A DNA stretch of 27,665 bases, from assembly GCA_021162905.1 (NCBI GenBank), contig JAGGXT010000032.1:1-27665 (forward strand), given 5' to 3'. Position 1 is the stretch's first letter, and every line of letters begins with the position of its first letter. Shown here piece by piece: positions 1-7,036 of this stretch. Below the pieces are notes generated by a model. The model searched no databases and had not been told where the DNA came from. It saw only the letters and a list, made by a program, of their open reading frames with translations. The position numbers and the translations under genes are program-made. The DNA is from Candidatus Odinarchaeota archaeon. Its GTDB lineage: Archaea; Asgardarchaeota; JAGGXT01.

Positions 1-16
1 TAGTTAAACAGGTTAC

Positions 17-82
17 AAAATTTTATATTCTAGAGCTAATGTTTTTATTAATGGGTTATACATTAATAATGGGTGTTATTTT
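17..82 (+). promoter_or_regulatory. Probable promoter and RBS of the AOR operon
   Basis: An AT-rich TATA-like stretch (TTTTATATTC, 21-30) lies about 55 nt before the first start codon. A GGTG ribosome-binding motif lies at 72-75, a few bases before the ATG at 83. This matches the GGTG-type sites seen before many other genes here. The transcription start itself cannot be seen. Confidence 0.4.
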
Positions 83-610
83 ATGACGGAAACTGAGGAA
101 AGGCAGAGAATCTGGATTTTTGTAGATCCTTTAAGATGTAGCGGATGTAGACTTTGTGAAATTGCTTGTTCTTTGAAACATGAAAATATCATATGGCCTG
201 AAGCGTCCAGAATCAGAGTTTTTGAACTAATCCCTGGAGTTGATGTACCACATCTTTGTGTCCAATGTCCTGATTATCCATGCGTGAATTCATGTCCAAC
301 TAAGGCTCTCTCCATTGATGAAGCTACGGGTGCTGTTTTAGTTGATGAAGAAAAATGCGTGCGCTGTGGAGTATGTATAAAAGCATGTCCTGGAAATATT
401 CCAAGAATACCAAATAATAGGAAGTCTGTTGTTATTTGCGATCTCTGTGGGGGAAATCCTGCTTGTGTTGATATATGTCAAGAAGCAGGGTATGGAGCGT
501 TATCATTATTTAAAGGAATTTACAATCAAATATTTCAAACGTATGCCAAGAATCCTCTTGAAAAGAGCTTTGATATAGCCAAAAAAATGTATAACTGGGA
601 GGAGATATGA
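83..610 (+). CDS. Four-cluster [4Fe-4S] ferredoxin-like subunit of an AOR-type oxidoreductase
   Basis: This 175-aa cytosolic iron-sulfur protein probably carries electrons to or from the oxidoreductase encoded next. It contains four cysteine groups in order: CxxCxxxC-type near residues 20-30, CVQCPDYPCVNSC near 60-70, CVRCGVCIKAC near 93-103, and CDLCGGNPACVDIC near 120-133. Together these could hold four [4Fe-4S] clusters, as in HycB/DmsB-like proteins and the polyferredoxin partners of WOR5- and YdhV-type enzymes. There is no signal peptide or membrane segment. The ATG is preceded by GGTG at 72-75. The stop codon lies one base before the AOR start, so the two are almost certainly cotranscribed and translationally coupled. 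The family call is firm; the physiological partner is inferred from position. Confidence 0.9.
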   Translation: MTETEERQRIWIFVDPLRCSGCRLCEIACSLKHENIIWPEASRIRVFELIPGVDVPHLCVQCPDYPCVNSCPTKALSIDEATGAVLVDEEKCVRCGVCIKACPGNIPRIPNNRKSVVICDLCGGNPACVDICQEAGYGALSLFKGIYNQIFQTYAKNPLEKSFDIAKKMYNWEEI

Positions 611-611
611 T

Positions 612-2489
612 ATGCTTTACGGCTATACTGGCAAACTACTAGATGTAGATTTGTCGTCCGAAAGCATTAGAATGCGTACTTTAACCGAAGACGAAGCTAA
701 AAAATGGTTTGGTGGGCGTGGACTAGGAACTTACATCCTTTGGAAAGAGCTTGGTGATAGATGGGAGTATGTTGATCCATTAGGTGAGGAAAACCTATTA
801 CTTATATTAAATGGGCCTTTAAGTGGATATTATCCGGGGACAAAAGTTGCTGTGGTCTCTAAATCGCCAGAAAGTAATGGTGTAGTTGGATCAGTACTCT
901 CAAGTGAAGTTGGAATGGAGCTAAAAACAGCTGGTTACGATGGAATTATTATTCGTGGCAAGGCTGACGGTCCAAGATATTTAATTATTCATGATGATTA
1001 CATTGAACTAAGAGATGCATCCAAGTATTGGGGAATGCGTGGTGTTAAATTCGTAAGAACCATTATTAAAGAAATATATGATGAATTCATTAAGAGAGAA
1101 GGGGTAAAGGGAATTCCAAAGGAACCAGCAATAATGTACATTGGACCGGGTGGTGAAAATAAAGTAAGATTTTCAGCAGTTATGGCTAAATGGGCCCATG
1201 CTGCTGGCTATGGTGGATATGGTGCTGTAATGGGATCAAAAAATCTGAAGGCTATAATAGTTAAAGGAACCGGACCATTACCTCCAGTTGCTAATATTGA
1301 GAGACTTAAAGAGTTGATTAAGCAAGTCTATAAGAGAATTTTCGAAAAAGCATCTTTCAGAAATTGGGGAACCGTTGCTGGTGGTTACAATGTGGGTGCT
1401 GTTAAATCAAGCGAACCGGTAAGGAATTGGCAAGAAGAGTGGCATGAGAATTCAGAGATAAGTGTAATAAATTTTGAAAATAGAGCTTGGATAAAGCGAT
1501 TTTGGGGAGATTACGGATGTCCCGTAACTTGCATGAAAATTTCATGTTTAAAATTTGGCCCTTATAAAGGTGCAATCACAGATGGCCCTGATTACGAGTT
1601 AATTGCATATGTAGGTCCGAATCTTGGAATTTTCGAACCAGAAAAAATTGTTTATCTATCCTGGTTAATGGACGAGTACGGATTAGACGCTATAAATGCT
1701 GGTAATATCTTAGGATTCACTGCTGAGTTATTTGAACGTGGGATTCTTACAAAAGAAGATTTAAATGGCATTGAACCCAAATGGGGAGATGCCGATGCGT
1801 TTGCTAAATTAATTGAGTTGATCGTTAAGAGAGAAGGTATTGGTAAAATTCTTGCCGAAGGAACATACCGTGCTGCTGTAAAAATAAGTGAAATGAAAAA
1901 TGTTGATGTGTTAAAATATGCTGTTCAAGTAAAGGGAATCGCTGTTGGAGCTCATGGCATTAGAAGCGAAATGGATTACACTAACCCGATATCATATGTC
2001 CCATCAGTGCAAGGCGGTGATCATACATCCACAGCTAACCCATTAATAAAGCAAAAAGGTGAACTAGCAATAATCTTTAATGATTCAGCCGTTACGTGTG
2101 CATTCCTAGATTGGGGTGTTTCTGAAGAACTTATAGAATTCACTCGAGTAATCACAGGATGGAATATAACTTTAGAAGAGTGGTACAATGAAATAGCACT
2201 TAGAATATTACATCTACAACGAATTCTTCTTTTACTGGGAGGTCCAGATGTGTACTGGGATCCTCGAATACATGATGATAATCCACCTAGATTTTATGAT
2301 CCTCTCCCAAGTGGTCCATTTAAAGGAAAAGCTCCAAAGAGAGAAGATGTCATCAGTATGAAAAAACAGTACTATACTGAAATAGGATATGACGAATATG
2401 GAATTCCAAGAGAGGAGGTTCTTGATAGATTGGGAATCCCAGATGCAAAAAGGGCGATCATGAGAATACGAGAACGACTGAAAATATAA
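612..2489 (+). CDS. Tungsten-type aldehyde ferredoxin oxidoreductase family protein (AOR/WOR)
   Basis: This 625-aa protein is slightly longer than the roughly 605-aa Pyrococcus AOR. The N-terminal part (GYTGKLLDVDL..., FGGRGLGTYILWKEL) is typical of the AOR fold that binds the bis-pterin tungsten cofactor. The pterin-binding motif MDEYGLDAINAG lies near residues 352-363. The family oxidises aldehydes to acids with ferredoxin as acceptor; the substrate here cannot be told. The cluster ligands are unusual. Family members have CxxCxxxC plus a late Cys; this one has Asp300-x2-Cys303-x3-Cys307 and Cys496, so the first Cys is Asp. A GGAGGAGAT site at 600-608 precedes the ATG. The gene sits between its presumed ferredoxin partner and a MoaD-like carrier. 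Confidence 0.92.
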   Translation: MLYGYTGKLLDVDLSSESIRMRTLTEDEAKKWFGGRGLGTYILWKELGDRWEYVDPLGEENLLLILNGPLSGYYPGTKVAVVSKSPESNGVVGSVLSSEVGMELKTAGYDGIIIRGKADGPRYLIIHDDYIELRDASKYWGMRGVKFVRTIIKEIYDEFIKREGVKGIPKEPAIMYIGPGGENKVRFSAVMAKWAHAAGYGGYGAVMGSKNLKAIIVKGTGPLPPVANIERLKELIKQVYKRIFEKASFRNWGTVAGGYNVGAVKSSEPVRNWQEEWHENSEISVINFENRAWIKRFWGDYGCPVTCMKISCLKFGPYKGAITDGPDYELIAYVGPNLGIFEPEKIVYLSWLMDEYGLDAINAGNILGFTAELFERGILTKEDLNGIEPKWGDADAFAKLIELIVKREGIGKILAEGTYRAAVKISEMKNVDVLKYAVQVKGIAVGAHGIRSEMDYTNPISYVPSVQGGDHTSTANPLIKQKGELAIIFNDSAVTCAFLDWGVSEELIEFTRVITGWNITLEEWYNEIALRILHLQRILLLLGGPDVYWDPRIHDDNPPRFYDPLPSGPFKGKAPKREDVISMKKQYYTEIGYDEYGIPREEVLDRLGIPDAKRAIMRIRERLKI

Positions 2490-2507
2490 GCATATATTGG
2501 TGATGTC

Positions 2508-2765
2508 ATGAGAGTTAAAGTTCGCTTCTTCTCAGAGCTAGCAAGAATAATAGGAAAAGAACATCTTATAGAGATTCGTGAAAATACAAGTGTTAAAGAG
2601 GCCCTTGAAACCATACTTAAAGAGAAAAAAATTAAACTTAAAGATATTTATAATGACTACTTTATAATCGTTAACGGAAAAGTGGTTAAACTGGATTTTG
2701 TCCTCAAGGGGAATGATGAAATTCTTATAGTTCCAATGATATTTGGAGGACTTATATTTAAATGA
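2508..2765 (+). CDS. MoaD/ThiS-family ubiquitin-like sulfur carrier
   Basis: This 85-aa protein has the MoaD pattern: a first strand MRVKVRFFSELARIIG, a central helix (VKEALETILKE), and a late segment LKGNDEILIVPMIFGG. MoaD donates sulfur to form the dithiolene of molybdopterin or tungstopterin. Its place 18 nt after the AOR gene, with the RBS GGTGAT 3 nt before the ATG, suggests a carrier dedicated to the tungsten cofactor of that enzyme. The Gly-Gly is not at the C-terminus; four residues (LIFK) follow it. Canonical MoaD and ThiS end in GG and are adenylated there. It could therefore need trimming, or serve as an inactive or differently used homologue. The fold call is strong; the exact function is inferred. 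Confidence 0.85.
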   Translation: MRVKVRFFSELARIIGKEHLIEIRENTSVKEALETILKEKKIKLKDIYNDYFIIVNGKVVKLDFVLKGNDEILIVPMIFGGLIFK

Positions 2766-2815
2766 ATGACTGCTAGTTGTATTCGCTAAAGTGCATAAAA
2801 ATAGAGAATGAGAAG

Positions 2816-2881
2816 CCCTAAATCTTTCTTACAAAATGTCGCTAAGAAAGCCTCGTATTTCAATGCGGGGATGAATTAGGG
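2816..2881 (+). repeat. Structured left end of the first TnpB element
   Basis: Nested inverted repeats: CCCTAA (2816-2821) with TTAGGG (2876-2881); CTTTCTTA (2824-2831) with TAAGAAAG (2843-2850), separated by 11 nt; and a wobble-containing hairpin at 2851-2870 that resembles the right-end hairpin. It may be the left end recognised by a TnpA, or a relic right end of a related element. Confidence 0.6.
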
Positions 2882-2982
2882 AGAAGGGATGGTGGGTTTC
2901 TTTAGACAAATTTTAAATATCTTGATGCACAAATGGAGTATGTCAAAAACAACGATTCGAGGAGGCTAAGAAAATAAAAAGG

Positions 2983-4218
2983 GTGAATAAATTCCGCTTA
3001 AGACCATCTGAGGAGCAAGAGAAGGCTTTGTTCAGCTTATGCGAGATGTCGGCAGTGTTATGGAACAAGTTGAACTACATTAGGAGACAATCATTCTTCG
3101 AAGGAAGATTTGACTGGAAAGAATGTGCTGACGAACTATACAACGAATTTAAGCGAATACTGGGTTCAGCAACGACACAACAAATCATAAGGAAGAATAA
3201 CGAGGCTTGGAGGTCATTTTTCACACTGTTAGGGTTGCAAAAACAAGGTGGGCTTCCACCACACATTCGTAAGGTTTCCCCTCCCCGCTATTGGAAGGAT
3301 AGAGGAAGTGGTAGAAGAAAATTGCTGACCGTCATTAGAAATGATTGTTACAGGATTGAAGAAGTGGGAAACAAGAAGTGGTTGGTATTGCCCAAGAAGT
3401 TAAAGATTCGTATAACGGGAGAAATCAGATGGAGAGGAAAACAAGGGAGGTTAGAAATCCACTATGACGAACTGACGGGGAGGTGGTATGCTTATCAGAG
3501 TGTGGAGGTAAATCAACCAAGTGCCACCTCCCCGTCTGGAAGGAAAGCATTCGTAGATTTGGGACTCGTGAACATCATAACGGCCTGGATTGAAGGAGAA
3601 AGACAACCAATCGCTTTCTCGGGCAAACCTCTATTGGCAGATTGGTGGTATTGGTCTAAGAAAATAGCTTATTATCAGTCGATAGCGATGAAAGCGAATA
3701 AGCGTCGCACAACAAAGAGAATCAGAAAATACTATCGCAAGCGGAAGCTGAGATTTAGACACGCAGTCAATACGATGATATTCAGGTTCGTTAAACTCTG
3801 CTACGAGAAGGAAGTAACAGAAATTGTTATCGGAGATGTTAAGGGAATAAGACGGAACAACGACAAGGGAAGCAAAGTCAACGCCATGATTCACAATTTC
3901 TGGAGCTTTGAATACATCATCGACAGATTGACCACAACAGCAGAAAACTTCGGAATCAAAGTCAAATTGATTAAAGAAAACCACACGTCTTCCGTTTGTC
4001 CAAGATGTGGTTCAACTAATGCGTATAGGCACAAGAGATTGTTCAAGTGTCTAAACTGTGGTTTGGAAGCTCACAGAGATGTCGTGGGGGCGTTAAATAT
4101 AGCCCGCCTCTCCCTTAACGGGACAGGCGGGTTTAACGGGGGGTTGGCACTCCCCGAGCTACCGAGGGTCCATCCCTTGGTAGCTCAAACCTCCCCGTTG
4201 GGAATCCTCGCACTTTAG
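2983..4218 (+). CDS. tnpB: TnpB RNA-guided nuclease, RuvC-II variant
   Basis: This 411-aa protein has the normal TnpB architecture: N-terminal NKFRLRPSEEQEKAL with VLWNKLNY, RuvC-I Asp192 (FVDLGLVN), a lysine/arginine-rich helix (residues about 225-255), zinc ribbon C339xxC342 and C356xxC359, and RuvC-III Asp366 (AHRDVVGALNIA). TnpB proteins cut DNA using a guide transcribed from the right end of their element. The RuvC-II segment reads EIVIGDVKGI, with Gly284 where ENL/EDL-type proteins have the catalytic Glu; this could be a relocated-Glu active site or loss of activity. The start is GTG at 2983; no in-frame ATG fits, and the nearest GGAGG is rather far away (2961). The stop lies inside the right-end hairpin loop, so the gene's 3' end overlaps the guide RNA. 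Confidence 0.88.
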   Translation: MNKFRLRPSEEQEKALFSLCEMSAVLWNKLNYIRRQSFFEGRFDWKECADELYNEFKRILGSATTQQIIRKNNEAWRSFFTLLGLQKQGGLPPHIRKVSPPRYWKDRGSGRRKLLTVIRNDCYRIEEVGNKKWLVLPKKLKIRITGEIRWRGKQGRLEIHYDELTGRWYAYQSVEVNQPSATSPSGRKAFVDLGLVNIITAWIEGERQPIAFSGKPLLADWWYWSKKIAYYQSIAMKANKRRTTKRIRKYYRKRKLRFRHAVNTMIFRFVKLCYEKEVTEIVIGDVKGIRRNNDKGSKVNAMIHNFWSFEYIIDRLTTTAENFGIKVKLIKENHTSSVCPRCGSTNAYRHKRLFKCLNCGLEAHRDVVGALNIARLSLNGTGGFNGGLALPELPRVHPLVAQTSPLGILAL

Positions 4219-4236
4219 TGCGGGGAGGATGTCAAA
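4090..4236 (+). ncRNA. Probable omega-RNA/right end of the first TnpB element
   Basis: The GC-rich, hairpin-prone tail of the tnpB gene and the following hairpin CCTCGCAC-TTTA-GTGCGGGG (4206-4225) form the expected guide-RNA scaffold region of a TnpB element. The guide itself would start after the right border near 4236. The 5' limit is an estimate. Evidence is positional and structural only. Confidence 0.5.
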
Positions 4237-4254
4237 TATGTACTCTAAAAATAT

Positions 4255-4500
4255 CTATCTATCGTTGCCTTTAAGAGATATTTTAGAAAAATAACTTTTA
4301 AGCATGTCTGAAAGCATGTCATCAATACTTGGGTATTTTGAGAAATCAATGTACCTATTCTTTGCGACGCTCATTATGGTCTTATCAAGTGATCTTATTA
4401 TCCACGGTATTTTGTATATACGGTAAAGATAGAGAAATGCTAAAAAAGATGCTATTATGATAAGAAGCACAATAATAACGATATAAAAGTTATTTATCAT
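4255..4500 (-). CDS. Small single-pass membrane protein with HAMP-like tail
   Basis: This 81-aa protein begins with a hydrophobic helix (residues about 5-27) followed by a basic turn (YRIYKIPW), so the C-terminal part is probably cytoplasmic. The tail contains IIRSLDKTIMSVAKN and DDMLSDMLKSYF, whose spacing resembles the Pro-x-x-Leu and second-helix pattern of HAMP signalling linkers. It lacks any input or output domain. The ATG at 4500 is preceded by a GGGGGA run. It lies 18 nt after the TnpB element, on the opposite strand. The HAMP resemblance is weak, and no function can be assigned. Confidence 0.6.
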   Translation of the reverse strand: MINNFYIVIIVLLIIIASFLAFLYLYRIYKIPWIIRSLDKTIMSVAKNRYIDFSKYPSIDDMLSDMLKSYFSKISLKGNDR

Positions 4501-4568
4501 GCGGAGAGTCCCCCTTCTGCTAATTTCTATTTAAAACAATTTCATCTATATAAACGTTACCTTGGTCT

Positions 4569-4708
4569 CAGTACTTCCGCACTATTTTCGAAATGAATAC
4601 GCTCCTATACGCCAGGATTCGCCTTGGTCCCATGAAATTTCGAAATCTCAATAAAAATAATTTTCGCAGCTAATACAAATTTTTCACCTAATTAGTGCGG
4701 AAGTACTG
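4569..4708. mobile_element. MITE-like 140-bp element with perfect 16-bp terminal inverted repeats
   Basis: CAGTACTTCCGCACTA (4569-4584) is matched perfectly by its reverse complement at 4693-4708. The interior carries no reading frame of note. A second internal pair of similar words is present: CCTTGGTC occurs at about 4560 and 4622, and a TTTCGAAAT-like word occurs in both halves. The size and ends fit a non-autonomous element or a large regulatory hairpin. No transposase with these ends is in the window, and no target duplication is clear. It fills the 226-bp gap before the permease gene. Confidence 0.55.
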
Positions 4709-4726
4709 GGTCTTAATTCATTATTC

Positions 4727-5725
4727 TTAATATCGAATTCTTGGATCCAATATTCCATAAATTATATCAATAATCAAACTTGTCAAAACTACAATAATCG
4801 CAAAAAATAGCGTTACTCCCATTATTATCACAACGTCATATAAAAAGAGAGAATAGTACAAGAATGACCCTAAGCCGGGCAAATTAAATACTATTTCCAC
4901 AATAACTGCCCCACCTAAAAGGCTGCTAAAGCTGAATCCAATAACTGTTATCATCGGAACTGATATATTCTTCAAGGCATGCTTTAAAATCACTTTTTGC
5001 GGGACACCTTTAGCTTTAAGATACATTATGAATTCAGAGTTAAGCACATCCAGAATACAATTTCTAATAAATCTCGCGTAGATACCACCATATATCAATC
5101 CTAAAGTTAGTGCTGGCAAAGAATATATAAACAGAAGATAATAAAATGCATCAAAATCTCCCAAAAGCAGGGCATCTAAAATCGGTAGGCCAATAACTCT
5201 ATGCGATGGCATACGTTTAATTAAAGGAGGTATAATTCCTAATTTATCATAAACTATGTACTTTATGATATAACCCAAAATAAATGCTGGCATAGCATTC
5301 ATTGAAAGAGAGAAAGTTCTAACCAAATAATCTACAGTTGTGTCTTGCTTAAGAGCCGATAATATTCCTATTGGAACTCCTATTATTAAAGCTATTAATA
5401 TTGACATTATAGCTAACTGCACCGTAAATGGAAAAATCACTAATATCACAGGAAAGATTGGTGCACCTATTGTAGGTGCCTCTAAACTGTTTGTAATTAT
5501 ACCCTTAAGAAAGAAGTAAAATTGATCAAAGAAAGGGTCTTCGAGATGGTATTTTTTCCTTACTTCTTCAACAAACCAAGGCTTTGCTTTAATTCCACCA
5601 GCCCAAGCCCTAGCTAAATCAGAAGGTATAATATATCCAATGGTAAATGTTATAAACACAACTCCAAGGATCGTTGGAATCAATGTTATAAGTCTCCTTA
5701 TTAAGTATCTTGAAAAGTCTGCCAT
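4727..5725 (-). CDS. ABC transporter permease, DppB/OppB type (peptide/nickel family)
   Basis: This 332-aa inner-membrane permease starts RYLIRRLITLIPTILGVVFITF, a typical DppB first helix. It carries the EAA-type cytoplasmic loop (FIMYLKAKGVPQKVILKHALKN, residues about 225-247) that contacts the ATPase. It ends with GILDPRIRY, the usual family C-terminus. Family members form one half of the channel for oligopeptides, nickel chelates or sugars. No second permease, ATPases or binding protein follow; the downstream side is filled with the MITE-like and TnpB elements. It may therefore be an operon remnant or work with distant partners. The ATG at 5725 is chosen over an upstream GTG at 5734, because that GTG belongs to the ribosome-binding motif GTGATC. 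Confidence 0.88.
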   Translation of the reverse strand: MADFSRYLIRRLITLIPTILGVVFITFTIGYIIPSDLARAWAGGIKAKPWFVEEVRKKYHLEDPFFDQFYFFLKGIITNSLEAPTIGAPIFPVILVIFPFTVQLAIMSILIALIIGVPIGILSALKQDTTVDYLVRTFSLSMNAMPAFILGYIIKYIVYDKLGIIPPLIKRMPSHRVIGLPILDALLLGDFDAFYYLLFIYSLPALTLGLIYGGIYARFIRNCILDVLNSEFIMYLKAKGVPQKVILKHALKNISVPMITVIGFSFSSLLGGAVIVEIVFNLPGLGSFLYYSLFLYDVVIIMGVTLFFAIIVVLTSLIIDIIYGILDPRIRY

Positions 5726-5753
5726 GCAGATCACTTAGCCAAGTGATATCTGC
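5726..5753 (-). promoter_or_regulatory. Hairpin covering the RBS of the permease gene
   Basis: Immediately before the permease ATG, the minus strand reads GCAGATATCACTT, loop GGCT, AAGTGATCTGC. This is an 11-bp stem with a two-base bulge. The ribosome-binding motif GTGATC lies inside the 3' arm, so the folded form would hide it. It could equally be a DNA operator palindrome. Confidence 0.5.
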
Positions 5754-5799
5754 ATTAAACATTCAATATTCCCCTCATCAACATTATATATTTTTCTTT

Positions 5800-5953
5800 A
5801 GAGGATATCAAATTAATTTAAGATTTTGAGTATAAAAGCAAGTAATAAATTTTCATTTCTTTAATTTCAATCCGTTCATCCTAAACAATGTGGTACATAT
5901 GCAAGTATATTTATATCTTTATCTCTTTAAGTATTAGTGAGGCGAAAATCCAA
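5800..5953 (+). promoter_or_regulatory. Probable promoter of the ChlI-type gene
   Basis: The divergent gap between the permease and the ATPase is AT-rich. A TATA-like run TATATTTATATC lies at about 5906-5917, some 40 nt before the chosen ATG. GAGGCGA at 5939-5945 could serve as a weak ribosome-binding site. An upstream in-frame ATG at 5888 lies in this promoter region and is not used. Confidence 0.4.
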
Positions 5954-7036
5954 ATGATGCCCGCAATCGTTGAGAGAGAAAGAATTGTTTACCCTTTTGC
6001 AGCCATTGTGAATCAAGACCTTCTAAAGTTAGCTTTGATAATAAATGCAATAAACCCCAGAATAGGAGGCCTTCTTATACGAGGTGAGAAAGGGTCTGGA
6101 AAGAGCATGGCAGTTAGAGCTCTAGCGGATTTACTTCCAGAAATTGAAGTTGTCAAAGGTTGTCCTTTTAATTGCAATCCTCACGACCCAACAAATATGT
6201 GTGATGTTTGCCGTGAGAAATATTATAAAGGTGAACAACTACCTATTGAGAAGAAGAAAATGAAGGTAGTCACTCTACCAATTGGTGCCACAGAAGATAG
6301 AGTTATAGGTTCTCTTGATATAGAAAAAGCAATAAGAGAAGGTATAAAAGCGTTGCAACCTGGAATTCTTGCAGAGGCTAACCAGAATATCTTATATGTT
6401 GATGAGATAAACTTATTGCCCGATCATATTGTTGATGACATCCTTGATGCTGCGGCATCTGGATGGAATATCATTGAAAGAGAGGGAATTTCTGTTTCTC
6501 ATCCATCAAGGTTTATTCTTGTCGGAACCATGAATCCTGAGGAGGGTGAACTAAGACCTCAACTTCTTGATAGATTGCCATTATCGGTTACAATACGTGG
6601 AATTAGAGATGAAGACTTACGAATAGAAGTAATTAGACGAAACATAGAGTTTTCCGAAAACCCTATTGAGTTCCGAAAAAAGTATGAGGAAGAACAAAAT
6701 AAGCTTAAAGAACGCATAATTAAAGCTAGAGAGCTTCTTGAAAAAGTGGAAGTACCAGAGCCTATATTGAGGGCGGTCGCTAGATTATGTTTATCTTTAA
6801 ATGTAGATGGACATAGACCCGATATTGTAATAATTCAAGCAGCTAAAGCATTGGCTGCATTCTCTGGTCGAACAGCTGTAGAGGTGAATGATATAAAGAT
6901 AGCTGCTAAATTAGCATTATCCCATAGAACGCGTCGCGGTGGGTTTGAGGAACCTGCATCTTCAGATGAAATTGAGCAGACATTAAATAAAGTTATATCA
7001 TCGCTTAAGGATTTTTTTCGTTCAGGAAAGAATTAA
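5954..7036 (+). CDS. Magnesium/cobalt chelatase-type AAA+ ATPase (ChlI/BchI-like)
   Basis: This 360-aa AAA+ protein shows Walker A GEKGSGKS (44-51), Walker [10 protein letters not shown] (Asp150-Glu151), sensor region [17 protein letters not shown], and a ChlI-specific cysteine cluster GCPFNC...CDVC (Cys70, 74, 83, 86). ChlI drives metal insertion into tetrapyrroles with a ChlD partner and a large CobN/ChlH subunit. In archaea such pairs also occur without pigment synthesis, usually linked to cobalamin or unknown MoxR-like chaperone roles. The start is the ATG pair at 5954, where family similarity begins. The frame stops right after a T7 run (7012-7018), and the VWA partner continues in another frame. 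This half may therefore be the front of one 804-aa fused protein. Confidence 0.9.
   Translation: MMPAIVERERIVYPFAAIVNQDLLKLALIINAINPRIGGLLIRGEKGSGKSMAVRALADLLPEIEVVKGCPFNCNPHDPTNMCDVCREKYYKGEQLPIEKKKMKVVTLPIGATEDRVIGSLDIEKAIREGIKALQPGILAEANQNILYVDEINLLPDHIVDDILDAAASGWNIIEREGISVSHPSRFILVGTMNPEEGELRPQLLDRLPLSVTIRGIRDEDLRIEVIRRNIEFSENPIEFRKKYEEEQNKLKERIIKARELLEKVEVPEPILRAVARLCLSLNVDGHRPDIVIIQAAKALAAFSGRTAVEVNDIKIAAKLALSHRTRRGGFEEPASSDEIEQTLNKVISSLKDFFRSGKN
7012..7018 (+). other. T7 run: probable frameshift joining ChlI-like and ChlD-like halves
   Basis: Seven T residues lie near the end of the ATPase frame. Removing one T, or a +1 shift here, joins the ATPase directly to the VWA frame and gives one open frame from 5954 to 8369 (804 aa). 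The downstream frame is open from 6987 and has no ATG, GTG or TTG before 7317, although the sequence between is clearly protein-like. This could be a slippage site, a mutation, or a homopolymer read error. Confidence 0.7.

Larger units (their letters stand above)
2816..4236 (+). mobile_element. TnpB-only IS200/IS605 (IS1341-type) element
   Basis: The unit has a structured left end (2816-2881), one tnpB gene and a right-end hairpin followed by AGGATGTCAA. No tnpA (Y1 transposase) is present, so movement would need TnpA in trans. The left hairpin (2851-2870) and right hairpin (4206-4225) share 16 of 20 bases. One of the differences is a paired change (T-A at one end, C-G at the other), which supports both being recognised ends of one element. 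Exact borders are approximate because no target-site duplication is made by this family. It separates the AOR operon from the small membrane protein gene. Confidence 0.7.

Noticed and set aside
4600..4640. tRNA-like words (GGATTCGCC) in the MITE-like element
   Set aside because: No cloverleaf could be built around them; the T-arm consensus and acceptor pairing are absent.
5726..5734. GTG start for the permease gene
   Set aside because: This GTG lies in the GTGATC ribosome-binding motif and in the stem of the leader hairpin; the ATG at 5725 fits the spacing rule used by other genes.
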